Part shown: one piece after another, positions 19,375 through 29,744 of the stretch | Layout of the letters: each line of letters begins with the position of its first letter | How positions within the stretch are numbered: the stretch's first letter is position 1 | Assembly (NCBI RefSeq): GCF_012971745.1 | Contig: NZ_CP048834.1 | Span: 3,844,001-3,908,000, forward strand | Origin: Starkeya sp. ORNL1 | Lineage (GTDB): Bacteria > Pseudomonadota > Alphaproteobacteria > Rhizobiales > Xanthobacteraceae | Length of the DNA stretch: 64,000 nt | Direction: 5' to 3' | Notes under the pieces: model-generated | Databases searched by the model: none | What the model was told of the DNA's origin: nothing | What the model saw: only the letters and a program-made list of their open reading frames with translations | Made by a program: the position numbers and the translations under genes

Positions 19375-19403
19375 TATAATGGGCTGCGGCACTTAAAGTG
19401 CCG
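19375..19403 (+). promoter_or_regulatory. -10-like TATAAT with a palindrome at the expected transcription start
   Basis: A perfect TATAAT lies at 19375-19380. Six bases further on is a 17-base palindrome, CGGCACTT-A-AAGTGCCG at 19387-19403. The palindrome would sit at the transcription start of the VOC-protein gene, 20 bases before its ATG. It could be a repressor operator or a 5'-UTR hairpin. I see no good -35 hexamer. Confidence 0.5.
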
Positions 19404-19423
19404 TAGGGACAGGGAGACCCGCC

Positions 19424-19807
19424 ATGCCGAAGCACGGATCCTTCGTTTGGAACGAGCTCAATAGCTGGGACGCCGAGGCGGCAAAAAGCTTCTATGGCGA
19501 GACGCTGGGCTGGAGCTTCGATGCCATGCCGATGCCCACCGGCACCTATTGGATCGCCAAGATGGATGGCGAGATGGTCGGCGGCATCTTCCCGCTGCGC
19601 AGCCCGGATTTCGACGGCATCCCCAGCCACTGGCTGCCTTATATCGAGGTGGACGATATTGACGAGCGGCTGAAGGGCGTCGCCGCCGCCGGCGGGCGCG
19701 TCATTCGTCCGGCCTTTGACGTGCCGGGCATCGGGCGCATCGCCATCGTCATGGATGCGGAAGGCGCCGGGCACGGCTGGATCAGCTCGGTCGATCCGGA
19801 AAAATAG
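19424..19807 (+). CDS. VOC (glyoxalase/bleomycin-resistance) family protein
   Basis: The 127-residue protein has the beta-alpha-beta-beta-beta vicinal-oxygen-chelate fold pattern: GSFVWNELNSWDAEAAKSFYGETLGWSFD, then a second half with PYIEVDDIDERLKGVAAAGGRV. Proteins of this type often bind a metal and act on small molecules or confer resistance; nothing here fixes the substrate. It is a single-gene unit between divergent GST and the repeat element at 19.9 kb. The start follows AGGGAG 7 bases upstream. Confidence 0.85.
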   Translation: MPKHGSFVWNELNSWDAEAAKSFYGETLGWSFDAMPMPTGTYWIAKMDGEMVGGIFPLRSPDFDGIPSHWLPYIEVDDIDERLKGVAAAGGRVIRPAFDVPGIGRIAIVMDAEGAGHGWISSVDPEK

Positions 19808-19911
19808 GTCGACGCCGGAACGGTGCACGCCCGCAAGGGCATGCAACCTCCGGCGGGTCGGCGCGACTTAACACTTGTGGCATATTGCGGGCGCAATTTC
19901 GTCGTCGCGCC

Positions 19912-20025
19912 TGGAGCAGGCAGCGCAGGGTCGGCAAGCTCTCGCGTTCCAAATACGCTCCAACCTGTTGAATCAAGAGCGTTATCCGTCGTTTGGAGAA
20001 ACCCCTCCAAACGGCGAGCGCTTGG
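19912..20025 (+). repeat. Two-hairpin intergenic element, copy B (diverged)
   Basis: The outer arms TGGAGC at 19912 and GCTCCA at about 19957 bound hairpin 1. A linker containing TTGAATC follows, then hairpin 2 with an outer CAAG-a-GC/GC-g-CTTG stem and an inner TTTGGAG/CTCCAAA stem. The bases differ from the other copies but pairing is kept. It lies 26 bases before the TIM-barrel gene. Confidence 0.6.
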
Positions 20026-20051
20026 TCACACCACACGAAAGGACGCCCCGC

Positions 20052-20978
20052 ATGCTGATGCACGCCCCGGTCTCCGCAGTCCGCGCCACCGGCTACTCGC
20101 TGCGCGAAGGCAGCCCTGAATTCGACGATCTCGGGCCAGCCCTCGACGAAGCCGAAGCTCTCGGCGTCAATGTGGTGGAGCTGCCGGTCTATGCGTGGCA
20201 TCTCATCGTCGGCGGCACGCTGCTGGACGACCGGGTCGCCGACCTCCGCCGAGCGCTTGCCGGACGTGCGCTCGACTATACGGTGCACGGCCCGCTCTCG
20301 ATCAACCTGATGGATATTCCCGAGCGTCTCGGCCGGCACGAAGCCGTTCTCAAGGCCGCCATCGAGATCAGCGGTGCGATCGGCGCCGGCCACCTTGTCA
20401 TGCACACCGGCATGGTGCGCGATCAGCACGATGATTTCGAGGTCGCCTATTCGCGTCAGCGCGACGCCCTCCAACGCGCCGGCGACATCGCCGCCGGCCT
20501 CGGCGTGACGCTGTGCGTCGAGAATGTGTTCCGTTTCGGCGGTACGCGCGAGACCGCCACCCCGTCCAAGCTGGCCGGCGAGCTCGAGGCCATCGACCAC
20601 AAGGCGGTGAAGGCGACGCTCGATTTCAGCCACGCTTACATACGCTGCGCCGAGAACCGGCTCGATCCGCTGGCCGAGATCGCCGCGCTGGCGCCGCACG
20701 CGGTGCATCTGCACCTGCACGATTCGTTCGGCCGCCCGACCGAGATGTGGACCTTCGATCCGGCCGAAGCGGTAGCGTTCGGCGAGGGCGACCTGCACCT
20801 TCCGATCGGCTGGGGCTCGATCGACTGGGACGCCCTGGCGAAGGCCTGCCATTTCCCGCCGGAAACCATCGCCATCATGGAGCTGAACCCGCGCCACTGG
20901 CGCGAGCTGGCCGCCCAGATCCCGGTTCTCGGGGCGCTGGCCGCGCGCTTCAGCCTCGCCTCCGCCCAGCCGGCCTGA
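20052..20978 (+). CDS. Sugar phosphate isomerase/epimerase-like TIM-barrel protein
   Basis: The 308-residue protein fits the xylose-isomerase-like TIM barrel family (AP endonuclease family 2 fold). Conserved metal-ligand-type motifs occur along the barrel: [47 protein letters not shown] and IMELNPRHW. The start at 20052 has GAAAGGA 8 bases upstream. These proteins isomerise or epimerise sugars or act on related polyols; the substrate cannot be assigned. No sugar-transport or kinase gene lies nearby, which is unusual for the family. Confidence 0.8.
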   Translation: MLMHAPVSAVRATGYSLREGSPEFDDLGPALDEAEALGVNVVELPVYAWHLIVGGTLLDDRVADLRRALAGRALDYTVHGPLSINLMDIPERLGRHEAVLKAAIEISGAIGAGHLVMHTGMVRDQHDDFEVAYSRQRDALQRAGDIAAGLGVTLCVENVFRFGGTRETATPSKLAGELEAIDHKAVKATLDFSHAYIRCAENRLDPLAEIAALAPHAVHLHLHDSFGRPTEMWTFDPAEAVAFGEGDLHLPIGWGSIDWDALAKACHFPPETIAIMELNPRHWRELAAQIPVLGALAARFSLASAQPA

Positions 20979-21087
20979 CGTCCCGACGCGCGGCGACCGC
21001 CCAGCCGGCGCCGCGCCGGCCTTCGGGACGGCATGTCCATTACGTTTGCGCCGTGACAATGCTGCTGCACTTCGTGGCTGCTAATGT

Positions 21088-21116
21088 CTTGCGGCGTCTG
21101 TGGGCTGCCCCTATAT
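21088..21116 (+). promoter_or_regulatory. Sigma-32 (RpoH) heat-shock promoter of dnaK
   Basis: CTTG at 21088-21091 and CCTATAT at 21110-21116 are separated by 18 bases. This matches the alphaproteobacterial RpoH pattern (CTTG, 17-18 bases, CCYATNT). It lies about 140 bases upstream of the dnaK start. No CIRCE inverted repeat is visible. Confidence 0.7.
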
Positions 21117-21253
21117 CCGGCGCGAACGGCGTGAATAGCGTCGTACCCCGTTTGTTTGGGGGCCGGTCCGGGGGACGGGCGGCGAAGAGCCATCACCGTA
21201 CGTCTCGGGTGCTTAGAATTAAGGCCCGGCCGGCCTGCCGGAAGGAGAAACAT

Positions 21254-23149
<1,896 letters not shown>

Positions 23150-23173
23150 CCGCTTCGCCTTACTAGGAAGAAC

Positions 23174-23198
23174 GATGCCCGGGCTGGTCCCGGGCATC
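23174..23198. repeat. REP-like palindrome between dnaK and dnaJ
   Basis: GATGCCCGGG and CCCGGGCATC form a 10-base perfect hairpin around CTGGT. It lies 24 bases after the dnaK stop. It may partly terminate or stabilise the dnaK message relative to dnaJ. It shares its core with the other GCCCGGGC palindromes of the window. Confidence 0.65.
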
Positions 23199-23318
23199 CC
23201 GTTTGACGGCGGGTTGCTGTGGATGGCCGGTAGGCCCGGCCGCGGAATGGCACACGAAATGCTACCGTCGATGCCCTTGGCACCCGCTTGCCACTGAACC
23301 TGGAGCCGCGCACCCGCG

Positions 23319-24461
23319 ATGTCCAAGCGCGACTATTACGAAATCCTCGAAGTCTCCCGCACGGTCACCGACGGCGAGCTGAAATCGTCCTACCGCAAGC
23401 TCGCCATGAAGTGGCATCCGGACAAGAATCCGGGCGATGCGCAGGCGGAGCTGCGGTTCAAGGAGCTCAGCGAGGCCTATGACATCCTGAAGGACGGGCA
23501 GAAGCGCGCCGCCTATGACCGCTACGGCCATGCCGCCTTCGAAAATGGCAATGGCGCGGCCGGCGGACCGGGCTTCGGCGCCGATTTCGCCTCCACCTTC
23601 TCCGACATCTTTGATGATCTGTTCGGCATGGGTGGTGCCCGCGGGCGCGGCGGCCGTGGTGGCGGTGGCCGAGAGCGCGGCGCGGACCTGCGCTACAACA
23701 TGGAAATCACGCTGGAGGACGCGTTCGAGGGCAAGGACGCGACGCTCAAGCTGCCGACCTCCGTCACCTGCGAGACCTGCTCGGGCACCGGTGCCAAGGT
23801 CGGCACGCAGCCGACCGCCTGCCGCACCTGCCAGGGCTCCGGGCGCATTCGCCATGCGCAGGGCTTCTTCACGCTGGAACGCACCTGCCCGACCTGCCAG
23901 GGCCGCGGCCAGGTGATCGAGGATCCCTGTCCGGCCTGCGCCGGCGCCGGGCGCACGACGCGCGAGCGCACGCTGCAGGTCACCATTCCGCCCGGCGTCG
24001 AGGACGGCACCCGCATCCGCCTCGCCAATGAGGGCGAAGCCGGCGCCCGCGGCGGCCCGCCGGGCGACCTCTACATCTTCCTCTCGATCGCGCCGCATGA
24101 GTTCTTCCAGCGCGACGGCGCCGACCTGTTCTGCCGGGTGCCGATCTCCATGGTCACCGCGGCGCTCGGCGGCACTTTCGAGGTGCCGACCATCGATGGC
24201 GACAAGACCAAGGTGAAAGTTCCGGAAGGCACCCAGTCCGGCAAGCGCTTCCGCCTTGCCGGCAAGGGCATGCCGGTGCTGCGCACCCGCAACAGCGGCG
24301 ACATGTATGTGCAGGTGGTGGTGGAGACGCCGCAGAACCTCACCCGACGTCAGCGCGAATTGCTCGCCGAATTCGACAAGGAATGCTCGACCAACACGCA
24401 TCCCGAGTCGGCCGGATTCTTCGCCAAGGTGAAGGACTTCTTCGCCGGCGAGGCGGAATGA
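23319..24461 (+). CDS. dnaJ: Co-chaperone DnaJ (Hsp40)
   Basis: The 380-residue protein has a J domain (residues 1-70, HPD motif in KWHPDKNPG), a Gly/Phe-rich region (about 75-125) and four CxxCxGxG zinc-finger repeats ([32 protein letters not shown]). A C-terminal substrate-binding domain follows. It stimulates DnaK ATPase and delivers substrates. It stands in the conserved dnaK-dnaJ order and probably shares the heat-shock promoter. Confidence 0.97.
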   Translation: MSKRDYYEILEVSRTVTDGELKSSYRKLAMKWHPDKNPGDAQAELRFKELSEAYDILKDGQKRAAYDRYGHAAFENGNGAAGGPGFGADFASTFSDIFDDLFGMGGARGRGGRGGGGRERGADLRYNMEITLEDAFEGKDATLKLPTSVTCETCSGTGAKVGTQPTACRTCQGSGRIRHAQGFFTLERTCPTCQGRGQVIEDPCPACAGAGRTTRERTLQVTIPPGVEDGTRIRLANEGEAGARGGPPGDLYIFLSIAPHEFFQRDGADLFCRVPISMVTAALGGTFEVPTIDGDKTKVKVPEGTQSGKRFRLAGKGMPVLRTRNSGDMYVQVVVETPQNLTRRQRELLAEFDKECSTNTHPESAGFFAKVKDFFAGEAE

Positions 24462-24580
24462 CCCGGAGCAGGGCTTGCATGAAGCGACGAGACGATGTTT
24501 GCCCGCTCCTTGTTATCGAACCGTCACTGCGAACGCTTAAGGCAAATCGGCGCAGATTCGCGCGCCGCGTCGCCCGGCGC

Positions 24581-24608
24581 TTGACCCGTCCCGCTGCTTC
24601 CGTCTAAT
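24581..24608 (+). promoter_or_regulatory. Possible sigma-70 promoter upstream of pmtA
   Basis: TTGACC at 24581-24586 and TCTAAT at 24603-24608 are separated by 16 bases, 42 bases before the methyltransferase ATG at 24650. This is a plausible housekeeping promoter, read by eye only. Confidence 0.35.
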
Positions 24609-24649
24609 CGCGAAGGTCCGCCCGGCCGGACCGAAGGAATCCGAACGGC

Positions 24650-25261
24650 ATGCTGCACGCTCTCGCCAAGAACCGCTCCGCCAAGAAGTCCGCTCCCGAC
24701 GAGGTTCGCTTCCTCGGCTCCTGGCTCCAGGATCCGTTGCGAACCGGCGCTGTCTCGCCCAGCGGCCGAGCACTGGCACGGACCATGGCCGGCTATGTCG
24801 ATCCGGCGCATGACGGGCCGGTGATCGAGATCGGACCGGGCACCGGGCCGGTGACGGCGGCGCTGGTGGCGCGCGGCGTCGCTCCCGAGCGGCTGGTGCT
24901 GATCGAGTACAACCCCGAATTCTGCAACATGCTCAAGGCGCGCTTCCCTGGCGCCACCGTGATCCGCGGCGATGCCTACAACATGGCGAAGACGCTGAAC
25001 GGCTCGCTTTCAAGCCCGGCCATCGCCGTGGTCTCCAGCCTGCCGCTGTTCACCAAGTCGGTGGCGATGCGGCACGACCTGCTGGACCAGGCCTTCAGCC
25101 TGTCGCGGCCGAACGCACCCTTCATCCAGTTCACCTATGCGGTGGTCTCGCCGATGCCGCTGTCGCCGGAGCGCATGAGCGCACATGTCAGCCCGCGCGT
25201 GTGGTTGAACCTCCCGCCGGCGCGGGTTTGGGTCTATCGTTCCGCCAAATCCCACGGCTGA
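24650..25261 (+). CDS. pmtA: Phospholipid N-methyltransferase PmtA-like
   Basis: The 203-residue protein is a class I SAM-dependent methyltransferase with motif I VIEIGPGTGPVTAALV (about residues 58-73) and the acidic ribose-binding LIEYNPEF. A catalytic-type VSSLPLF segment follows. The size and sequence style match rhizobial PmtA, which methylates phosphatidylethanolamine three times to phosphatidylcholine at the cytoplasmic membrane. A related rRNA adenine dimethylase-type enzyme is the alternative. It is followed 10 bases later by an FMN reductase gene, probably in one transcript. Confidence 0.75.
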   Translation: MLHALAKNRSAKKSAPDEVRFLGSWLQDPLRTGAVSPSGRALARTMAGYVDPAHDGPVIEIGPGTGPVTAALVARGVAPERLVLIEYNPEFCNMLKARFPGATVIRGDAYNMAKTLNGSLSSPAIAVVSSLPLFTKSVAMRHDLLDQAFSLSRPNAPFIQFTYAVVSPMPLSPERMSAHVSPRVWLNLPPARVWVYRSAKSHG

Positions 25262-25271
25262 ACGGAAACCA

Positions 25272-25856
25272 ATGCGCGCACCGAAGATCGTCACCTTCGC
25301 CGGCTCGATTCGCACAGGCTCCTATTCGGCCGCTCTCTCCGCCCTGGCGGCGAAGGAAATCGCGCTGCTCGAAGCCGAGCCGGTGCATCTCTCGCTCGCC
25401 GACTATCCGCTGCCGATCTATGACGGGGATCTCGAGGCCCGCGACGGCGTGCCCGAGAACGCCAGGCGCCTGCGCGACCAGCTCGCGGCGGCGGACGGCG
25501 TGTTCATCGTCACTCCGGAATACAATGCCGGCGTGCCGCCTCTGCTCAAGAACGCCATCGACTGGGCGAGCCGGGTGCGCGGCGGCGAAGGCGATGCCTT
25601 TGGCGGCCCCGCCTGGGCCATCGGCTGCACCTCGCCGGGCGCGCTCGGCGGCTATCGTGCCTCGCAGATGCTGCGCCAGAGCCTCGCACTGGGGCTCAAT
25701 TGCCTCGTCCTCGGCGAGCAGGCCATGGTCGCCAACGCTTCGCAGGCGTTCGACGAGGCCGGCAATTTCAAGGACGACAAGCAGACCGCGCGGTTGCGCG
25801 GCGTGCTCAAGAAGCTTATCGACCTCTCCGCGCTGCGCGCCGGGTTGCGCGCATGA
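25272..25856 (+). CDS. NADPH-dependent FMN reductase
   Basis: The 194-residue flavodoxin-fold protein has the FMN phosphate loop GSIRTGSYSAAL at the N-terminus and the family signature TPEYNAGVPPLLKNAIDWAS (about residues 79-98). It reduces FMN or quinone/azo-type substrates with NAD(P)H in the cytoplasm. It lies 10 bases after pmtA. Its 3' end is embedded in a 17-base tandem triplication that continues towards pyrF. Confidence 0.9.
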   Translation: MRAPKIVTFAGSIRTGSYSAALSALAAKEIALLEAEPVHLSLADYPLPIYDGDLEARDGVPENARRLRDQLAAADGVFIVTPEYNAGVPPLLKNAIDWASRVRGGEGDAFGGPAWAIGCTSPGALGGYRASQMLRQSLALGLNCLVLGEQAMVANASQAFDEAGNFKDDKQTARLRGVLKKLIDLSALRAGLRA

Positions 25857-25895
25857 AGATTGTGCGCGCCTGAGGATTGTGCGCGCATGAGGATT
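25845..25895 (+). repeat. Three tandem 17-base repeats at a gene boundary
   Basis: Three near-identical 17-base units follow one another at 25845-25861, 25862-25878 and 25879-25895. Each reads TTGCGCGCATGAAGATT or a variant with one to three substitutions. The first contains the stop codon of the FMN reductase gene; the last ends 24 bases before the preferred pyrF start. They look like recent slippage or unequal-recombination products. Confidence 0.85.
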
Positions 25896-25918
25896 CTCGG
25901 CGCTTGAGAGGCGAAGTG

Positions 25919-26635
25919 GTGAGCCCTGCCCCGACCGACCCGCGCGACCGGCTGATCGTCGCCCTCGACCTCTCCTCGCTGCGTGCGGCCGAGGACGTCG
26001 TCTCCCGGCTTGGCCACACGGTGAGCTTCTACAAGATCGGCTATGAGCTGGGCTTCGCCGGAGGGCTCGGCTTCGCTCGCGAGCTGATCGGCGAGGGCAA
26101 GAAGGTCTTCATCGACTTCAAGCTGCACGATATCGGCAACACCGTGGCCCGCGGCGTCGCCAGCCTCGCCGCGCTCGGCGCCAGCTTCGCTACCGTGCAT
26201 GCCTATCCGCAGACCATGCGGGCGGCGATGGAAGGCAAGGGCGCGAGCCCGCTGCGCATTCTCGCCGTCACCGTGCTGACCTCCTATGACGATGCCGACC
26301 TTGCGGAAGCCAGCTACGCCGCCGGCGTCTCGGACACGGTGCATCGGCGCGTGAGCCAGGCGCGCGACATCGGCATTGACGGCATTGTCTGCGCCCCGAC
26401 CGACGCGGCGATGGTCCGCGGCATCATCGGAGCGCGCCCCGCCATCGTGACGCCGGGCGTGCGCCCCGAAGGGAGCGCCGCGGGCGACCAGAAGCGCATC
26501 GCGACGCCCGCCGCGGCCATCAAGGCGGGCGCGGACCATCTTGTCGTCGGCCGGCCCATCGTCGCCTCGCCGGACCCGGCCGGCGCGGCGCGGGCAGTGC
26601 AGGCGGAGATCGCGGCAGCGCTCGCCACGCCCTGA
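25919..26635 (+). CDS. pyrF: Orotidine 5'-phosphate decarboxylase
   Basis: The 238-residue TIM-barrel enzyme converts OMP to UMP in pyrimidine biosynthesis. Diagnostic motifs are [10 protein letters not shown] near the start, [16 protein letters not shown] (the catalytic D-x-K-x-x-D array), VTPGVRPEG and DHLVVGRPI. The GTG at 25919 is preferred because GAGAGG lies 8 bases upstream; GTG at 25916 and an upstream TTG at 25877 are alternatives. It is followed 24 bases later by the DUF1330 gene. Confidence 0.95.
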   Translation: MSPAPTDPRDRLIVALDLSSLRAAEDVVSRLGHTVSFYKIGYELGFAGGLGFARELIGEGKKVFIDFKLHDIGNTVARGVASLAALGASFATVHAYPQTMRAAMEGKGASPLRILAVTVLTSYDDADLAEASYAAGVSDTVHRRVSQARDIGIDGIVCAPTDAAMVRGIIGARPAIVTPGVRPEGSAAGDQKRIATPAAAIKAGADHLVVGRPIVASPDPAGAARAVQAEIAAALATP

Positions 26636-26659
26636 AACCGAGAAGAACGGCAGGAAACC

Positions 26660-27283
26660 ATGGCCAAGGGATACTGGATCGCCCGCCTCGATGTGTCGGA
26701 CGCCGAGGCATACAAGCCTTATGCGGAGGGTGCAGGTCCTGCGATCGCCGCGTTCGGCGGGCGTTTCCTGGTGCGTGGCGGCGCGTTCGAGACGCTGGAA
26801 GGCACCTCGCGCAGCCGCAATGTCCTGGTCGAGTTCAAGGATTACGACACCGCGCTGGCCTGTTTCCATTCCCCGGAATACCAGGCGGCTTACGTAAAGC
26901 GCCTGCCGGTATCCACCGGCGAGCATCTCATCATCGAGGGCTATGAGGGCGCGCAGCCGGCGGCAAGCGTGATCGAGGGGCCGGCCAGCGGGCCGGGCAC
27001 CGCCTACTGGATCATGCGCATCGACGTCCACGACATGGAGACCTACAAGTCCTATGTCGCGGCCGATGCCATCGCCATCGAGAAGTATCGCGGCTGGTTC
27101 CTGGTGCGCGGCGGCAGGCACGAGGCGGTGCAGGGCCCGGCCCGCTCGCGCAACGTGGTGCTGGCCTTCAAGGACCATGAGACCGCGCTGGCCTGCTACC
27201 GTTCCCCGGAATATCAGGAAGCCTATGGCTTCCGCCGCGTCTCGGCGGAAGCCGAGGTGATCGCGATCCCCGGTACGGAATAG
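26660..27283 (+). CDS. Tandem DUF1330 protein
   Basis: The 207-residue protein is an internal duplication of the DUF1330 domain. Residues about 1-95 and 110-207 each contain YWIxRxDVxDxExYKxY, an FLVRGG turn, SRNV and a CxxSPEYQxAY motif. DUF1330 proteins are ferredoxin-like alpha-beta barrels of unknown function that normally occur as single-domain dimers; the fusion makes the dimer in one chain. It lies 24 bases after pyrF, probably co-transcribed. Confidence 0.88.
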   Translation: MAKGYWIARLDVSDAEAYKPYAEGAGPAIAAFGGRFLVRGGAFETLEGTSRSRNVLVEFKDYDTALACFHSPEYQAAYVKRLPVSTGEHLIIEGYEGAQPAASVIEGPASGPGTAYWIMRIDVHDMETYKSYVAADAIAIEKYRGWFLVRGGRHEAVQGPARSRNVVLAFKDHETALACYRSPEYQEAYGFRRVSAEAEVIAIPGTE

Positions 27284-27463
27284 GAACGGTCGCCGCAAAC
27301 GACTCAAAACGGCGCGATCATTGGCGCCGTGCTGTGGACAAGGCGCGGTGCTTCTGCTATCTGCGCACACCTCGGCAAGTCGGTCGTCGGCGCCTCAGCG
27401 TCCCCGCTTGTCTCTGTCATCAACGCAGACGCTCTCGAAGCGACGCTCGAAAGAGGGACACAC

Positions 27464-27703
27464 GTGCAGGTTCTCGTCCGGGACAACAATGTCGACCAGG
27501 CCCTCAAGGCTCTCAAGAAGAAGATGCAGCGCGAAGGCATCTTCCGCGAGATGAAGCTACGCGGCCATTACGAGAAGCCGTCCGAGAAGCGTGCCCGCGA
27601 GCAGGCCGAGGCCGTGCGCCGCGCCCGCAAGCTGGCTCGCAAGCGCGCCCAGCGCGAAGGTCTGCTCCCCTCCAAGCCGAAGACGGTCGCTCCGGGCCGC
27701 TGA
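27464..27703 (+). CDS. rpsU: Ribosomal protein bS21
   Basis: The 79-residue protein is bS21 of the small ribosomal subunit, starting [20 protein letters not shown] and ending with a lysine/arginine-rich tail. The GTG at 27464 is chosen because the family begins exactly there and AGAGGGA lies 6-8 bases upstream. Longer in-frame readings add non-conserved sequence. A strong rho-independent terminator follows the stop. Confidence 0.95.
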   Translation: MQVLVRDNNVDQALKALKKKMQREGIFREMKLRGHYEKPSEKRAREQAEAVRRARKLARKRAQREGLLPSKPKTVAPGR

Positions 27704-27744
27704 GGCGGGATCGCCGGCCTTTCCGGCCGGATTTGTCAGATTTG

Positions 27745-27782
27745 AAAGCGCGGTCGGGATGCCCCGGCCGCGCTTTTCGTTT
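27745..27782 (+). terminator. Rho-independent terminator after rpsU
   Basis: AAAGCGCGG at 27745-27753 pairs with CCGCGCTTT at 27768-27776, with an inner TCGGG/CCCGG stem. TTTTCGTTT follows. It lies 42 bases after the rpsU stop; a smaller GCCGG hairpin precedes it. Confidence 0.9.
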
Positions 27783-27802
27783 GCGAGGATATTCCGAAGC
27801 GT

Positions 27803-28060
27803 TCAGAGCGCGCGGCGGCCGCTGAGCTGGTGATAAATCCACAGCACGATCACGGCGCCGATCACCGCGACAATCAGGCTGTAGATGTTGAGGCCGGTGA
27901 CCCCGGCAGCGCCGAAGAAGTTGAACAGGACGCCGCCGACGACGGCGCCGACGATGCCGAGCACGATGTCGAGCAGCATTCCCTGACCGGATTTGTTGAC
28001 GATCTTGCTGCCGAGCCACCCGGCAATAAGGCCCAGGATAATCCAAGCGATAACCGACAT
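27803..28060 (-). CDS. GlsB/YeaQ/YmgE-type transglycosylase-associated membrane protein
   Basis: The 85-residue protein is almost entirely hydrophobic, with three transmembrane segments and glycine motifs IAWIILGLIAGWLGSKI and VLGIVGAVVGGVLFNFFG. This fits the GlsB/YeaQ/YmgE family, linked to envelope stress in other bacteria. The ATG at 28060 has AGGGAACGTC directly upstream. It is transcribed convergently with rpsU, whose terminator lies just beyond its end. Confidence 0.88.
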   Translation of the reverse strand: MSVIAWIILGLIAGWLGSKIVNKSGQGMLLDIVLGIVGAVVGGVLFNFFGAAGVTGLNIYSLIVAVIGAVIVLWIYHQLSGRRAL

Positions 28061-28241
28061 GACGTTCCCTCTCCTCGCCGGCACTCCGGCGTTTTGCCGA
28101 TGTCTCCCGTGCGAGGCCCCTCGCCTTGATTCGAGAACACCGCGGTAACGATACGCCCGCTATGGCACCTTGCCAAATTGTCGCGGCAGGCCCACGTTTC
28201 GCTTGCCTGAATAGCGCTCAGCCCAGCCTCGGGAGGCCATA

Positions 28242-28706
28242 ATGGGACTGTTCGACGACGCCGTACCCGGCGGAAACATCGCCAAACCGATCATGATCGC
28301 GCTCGGCGCTCTCCTCGTCAGCAAGATGCTGGCCGGCAAGAGCGAGCCCGACCAAGCTTCCCTCAACCCGCAACCGCTGCCGCCCGCTGAGACGCCGAGC
28401 GCGACGCCCGATGGCGGCCTGCTCGGCGGCCTTGGCGGCCTGCTCGACAAGCTGAAGAATGGCGGCCTCGCCGATGCCGCCGACAGCTGGGTCAGCACCG
28501 GGCAGAACAAGCCGGTGCAGCCGGGCCAACTCGGCTCGGCACTCGGCCAGCAGACCATCAGCGATCTCGCCAAGCGCGCCGGCATGAGCGAGCAGGAACT
28601 GCTCCAGCAACTCTCGCAAGTGCTGCCTGGCGTAGTCGACAAGATGACGCCAAACGGCCAGCTGCCGAATCTCAGCCAGATCGCATCGATGTTCGGCCAG
28701 CGCTGA
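28242..28706 (+). CDS. YidB-like protein (DUF937)
   Basis: The 154-residue protein has a central glycine/leucine segment (GGLLGGLGGLLDKLK) and the diagnostic C-terminal LPGVVDKMTPNGQLP of the YidB/DUF937 family. A proline-rich linker (about residues 40-55) separates an N-terminal hydrophobic stretch (AKPIMIALGALLVSK) from it. The function of YidB is not established. It stands alone between divergent GlsB-type gene and REP-like repeats. Confidence 0.85.
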   Translation: MGLFDDAVPGGNIAKPIMIALGALLVSKMLAGKSEPDQASLNPQPLPPAETPSATPDGGLLGGLGGLLDKLKNGGLADAADSWVSTGQNKPVQPGQLGSALGQQTISDLAKRAGMSEQELLQQLSQVLPGVVDKMTPNGQLPNLSQIASMFGQR

Positions 28707-28728
28707 AGGCGTTATCCGAATTAATCAG

Positions 28729-28863
28729 CGTCATCCCGGAGCGGCCGCAAGGCCGTATCCGGGATTGCCTGCAACGACGCAGTCATGGCCGGGCTTGTCC
28801 CGGCCGTCCACGGTTGCTCCATCGTCAAGAACGAGGATGCCCGGGACAAGCCCGGGCATGACG
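28729..28863. repeat. Cluster of three REP-like palindromes
   Basis: Three hairpins follow one another: TCCCGGA/TCCGGGA with an inner CGGCC-GCAA-GGCCG at 28734-28764; GGCCGGG/CCCGGCC at 28787-28805; and ATGCCCGGG/CCCGGGCAT at 28837-28859. GTCAT and ATGAC flank them. This is the densest cluster of the family in the window. Confidence 0.75.
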
Positions 28864-28898
28864 GATTCATTGGCAGTCAGCGTTAGACAAAACCCGGA

Positions 28899-29171
28899 TC
28901 ACTGCCGGTTCAGCGGCACCGTGTATTCGCCGGCGCGGATGCGGCCGGCGAGGCGCTCGGCAAAGCCCGCCGCGGCCTCTTCGCCATAGGTGGCGACCAG
29001 CGAGCGGATCGCCGTGAACAGCGCCGCCTGGGCAAGGCAATCTTCATCGAGACCGTCATAGACCGCCTCGTTCCAGGCTTCATCCAGATAGGCGAGCGCG
29101 GCATGACGCTCGTCTTCCAGCACCTGGTCGGTTTCACCATCGAAATGGAGCGGGTCGGGAACGTTCGACAC
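28899..29171 (-). CDS. Small hypothetical protein
   Basis: The 90-residue acidic protein (SNVPDPLHFDGETDQVLEDE...) is predicted to be mainly helical and has one cysteine. I do not recognise a family. The GTG at 29171 is chosen because GGAGG lies 8 bases upstream; an in-frame ATG at 29267 would add non-conserved sequence. The acidic composition and a GEEAAAGFAERLAGRIR helix suggest a small cytoplasmic protein. It stands alone. Confidence 0.6.
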   Translation of the reverse strand: MSNVPDPLHFDGETDQVLEDERHAALAYLDEAWNEAVYDGLDEDCLAQAALFTAIRSLVATYGEEAAAGFAERLAGRIRAGEYTVPLNRQ

Positions 29172-29303
29172 TGCATACCTCCGCACGCCGCCGCTGACGT
29201 GCCGAATCAAAACATAGCACGACCGAGCGGCCGGTCGGTCCAAGTTTTGAGAGAAGGTTAACATCAAGGCGCGAATTCGACGTAAAGACGCTTAGACGTT
29301 GAA

Positions 29304-29684
29304 TCAATTGCTTCCGTAGCGCGTCGCGATGTCGCGGGAAAGCTTGGCGCCCTCATCGAGGTAGCGCGCGCTGGCAAGTCGCGCCGAAGGGGTGCAGGCC
29401 CGATAGACCTGCGCATAGCTCGAATAACCGCGATTGAAGCTGGCCACCAGTTGCGCGCGCCGCGCGTCGGAAGGCGCCTCGGCCTCGATCAGGCCCTGCA
29501 TCTCGTCGCGCCAGCGATTGCCTTCGCTCGCCCCGCAGAGCGGGCGCAGATAATGCAGCGCGCCGAGCACCTCGGCGAGGTGCATCATGTCGGTATCGTA
29601 AGGCGGCGCAGCGCCTTCCGCCTGCTGCGCGCGGGCCGGCGCCAGCAGGAGAATCAGGAGGAGCGGGGCGAGAAGTGCGCGCAT
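29304..29684 (-). CDS. Small exported protein, TIGR02301-like
   Basis: The 126-residue precursor has a classical signal peptide (MRALLAPLLLILLLAPARA) and a helical mature domain with two cysteines (RPLCGASEGNRWRDEM and YRACTPSARL) that could form a disulfide. The pattern DxMHLAEVLGALHYLRPLCG resembles the TIGR02301 family of rhizobial exported proteins of unknown function. It is a single gene, downstream of the GST with the KPA-rich tail on the same strand (60-base gap). Confidence 0.65.
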   Translation of the reverse strand: MRALLAPLLLILLLAPARAQQAEGAAPPYDTDMMHLAEVLGALHYLRPLCGASEGNRWRDEMQGLIEAEAPSDARRAQLVASFNRGYSSYAQVYRACTPSARLASARYLDEGAKLSRDIATRYGSN

Positions 29685-29744
29685 GCGAAGGTTTCGTGCC
29701 CCCGGCAGAGCGCGCGGTCAAGGGGACACGGTTAACAGGCGCAC

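Noticed and set aside
25845..25895. CRISPR-like short repeats
   Set aside because: Only three adjacent 17-base units with no spacers and no cas genes; they are a tandem duplication.
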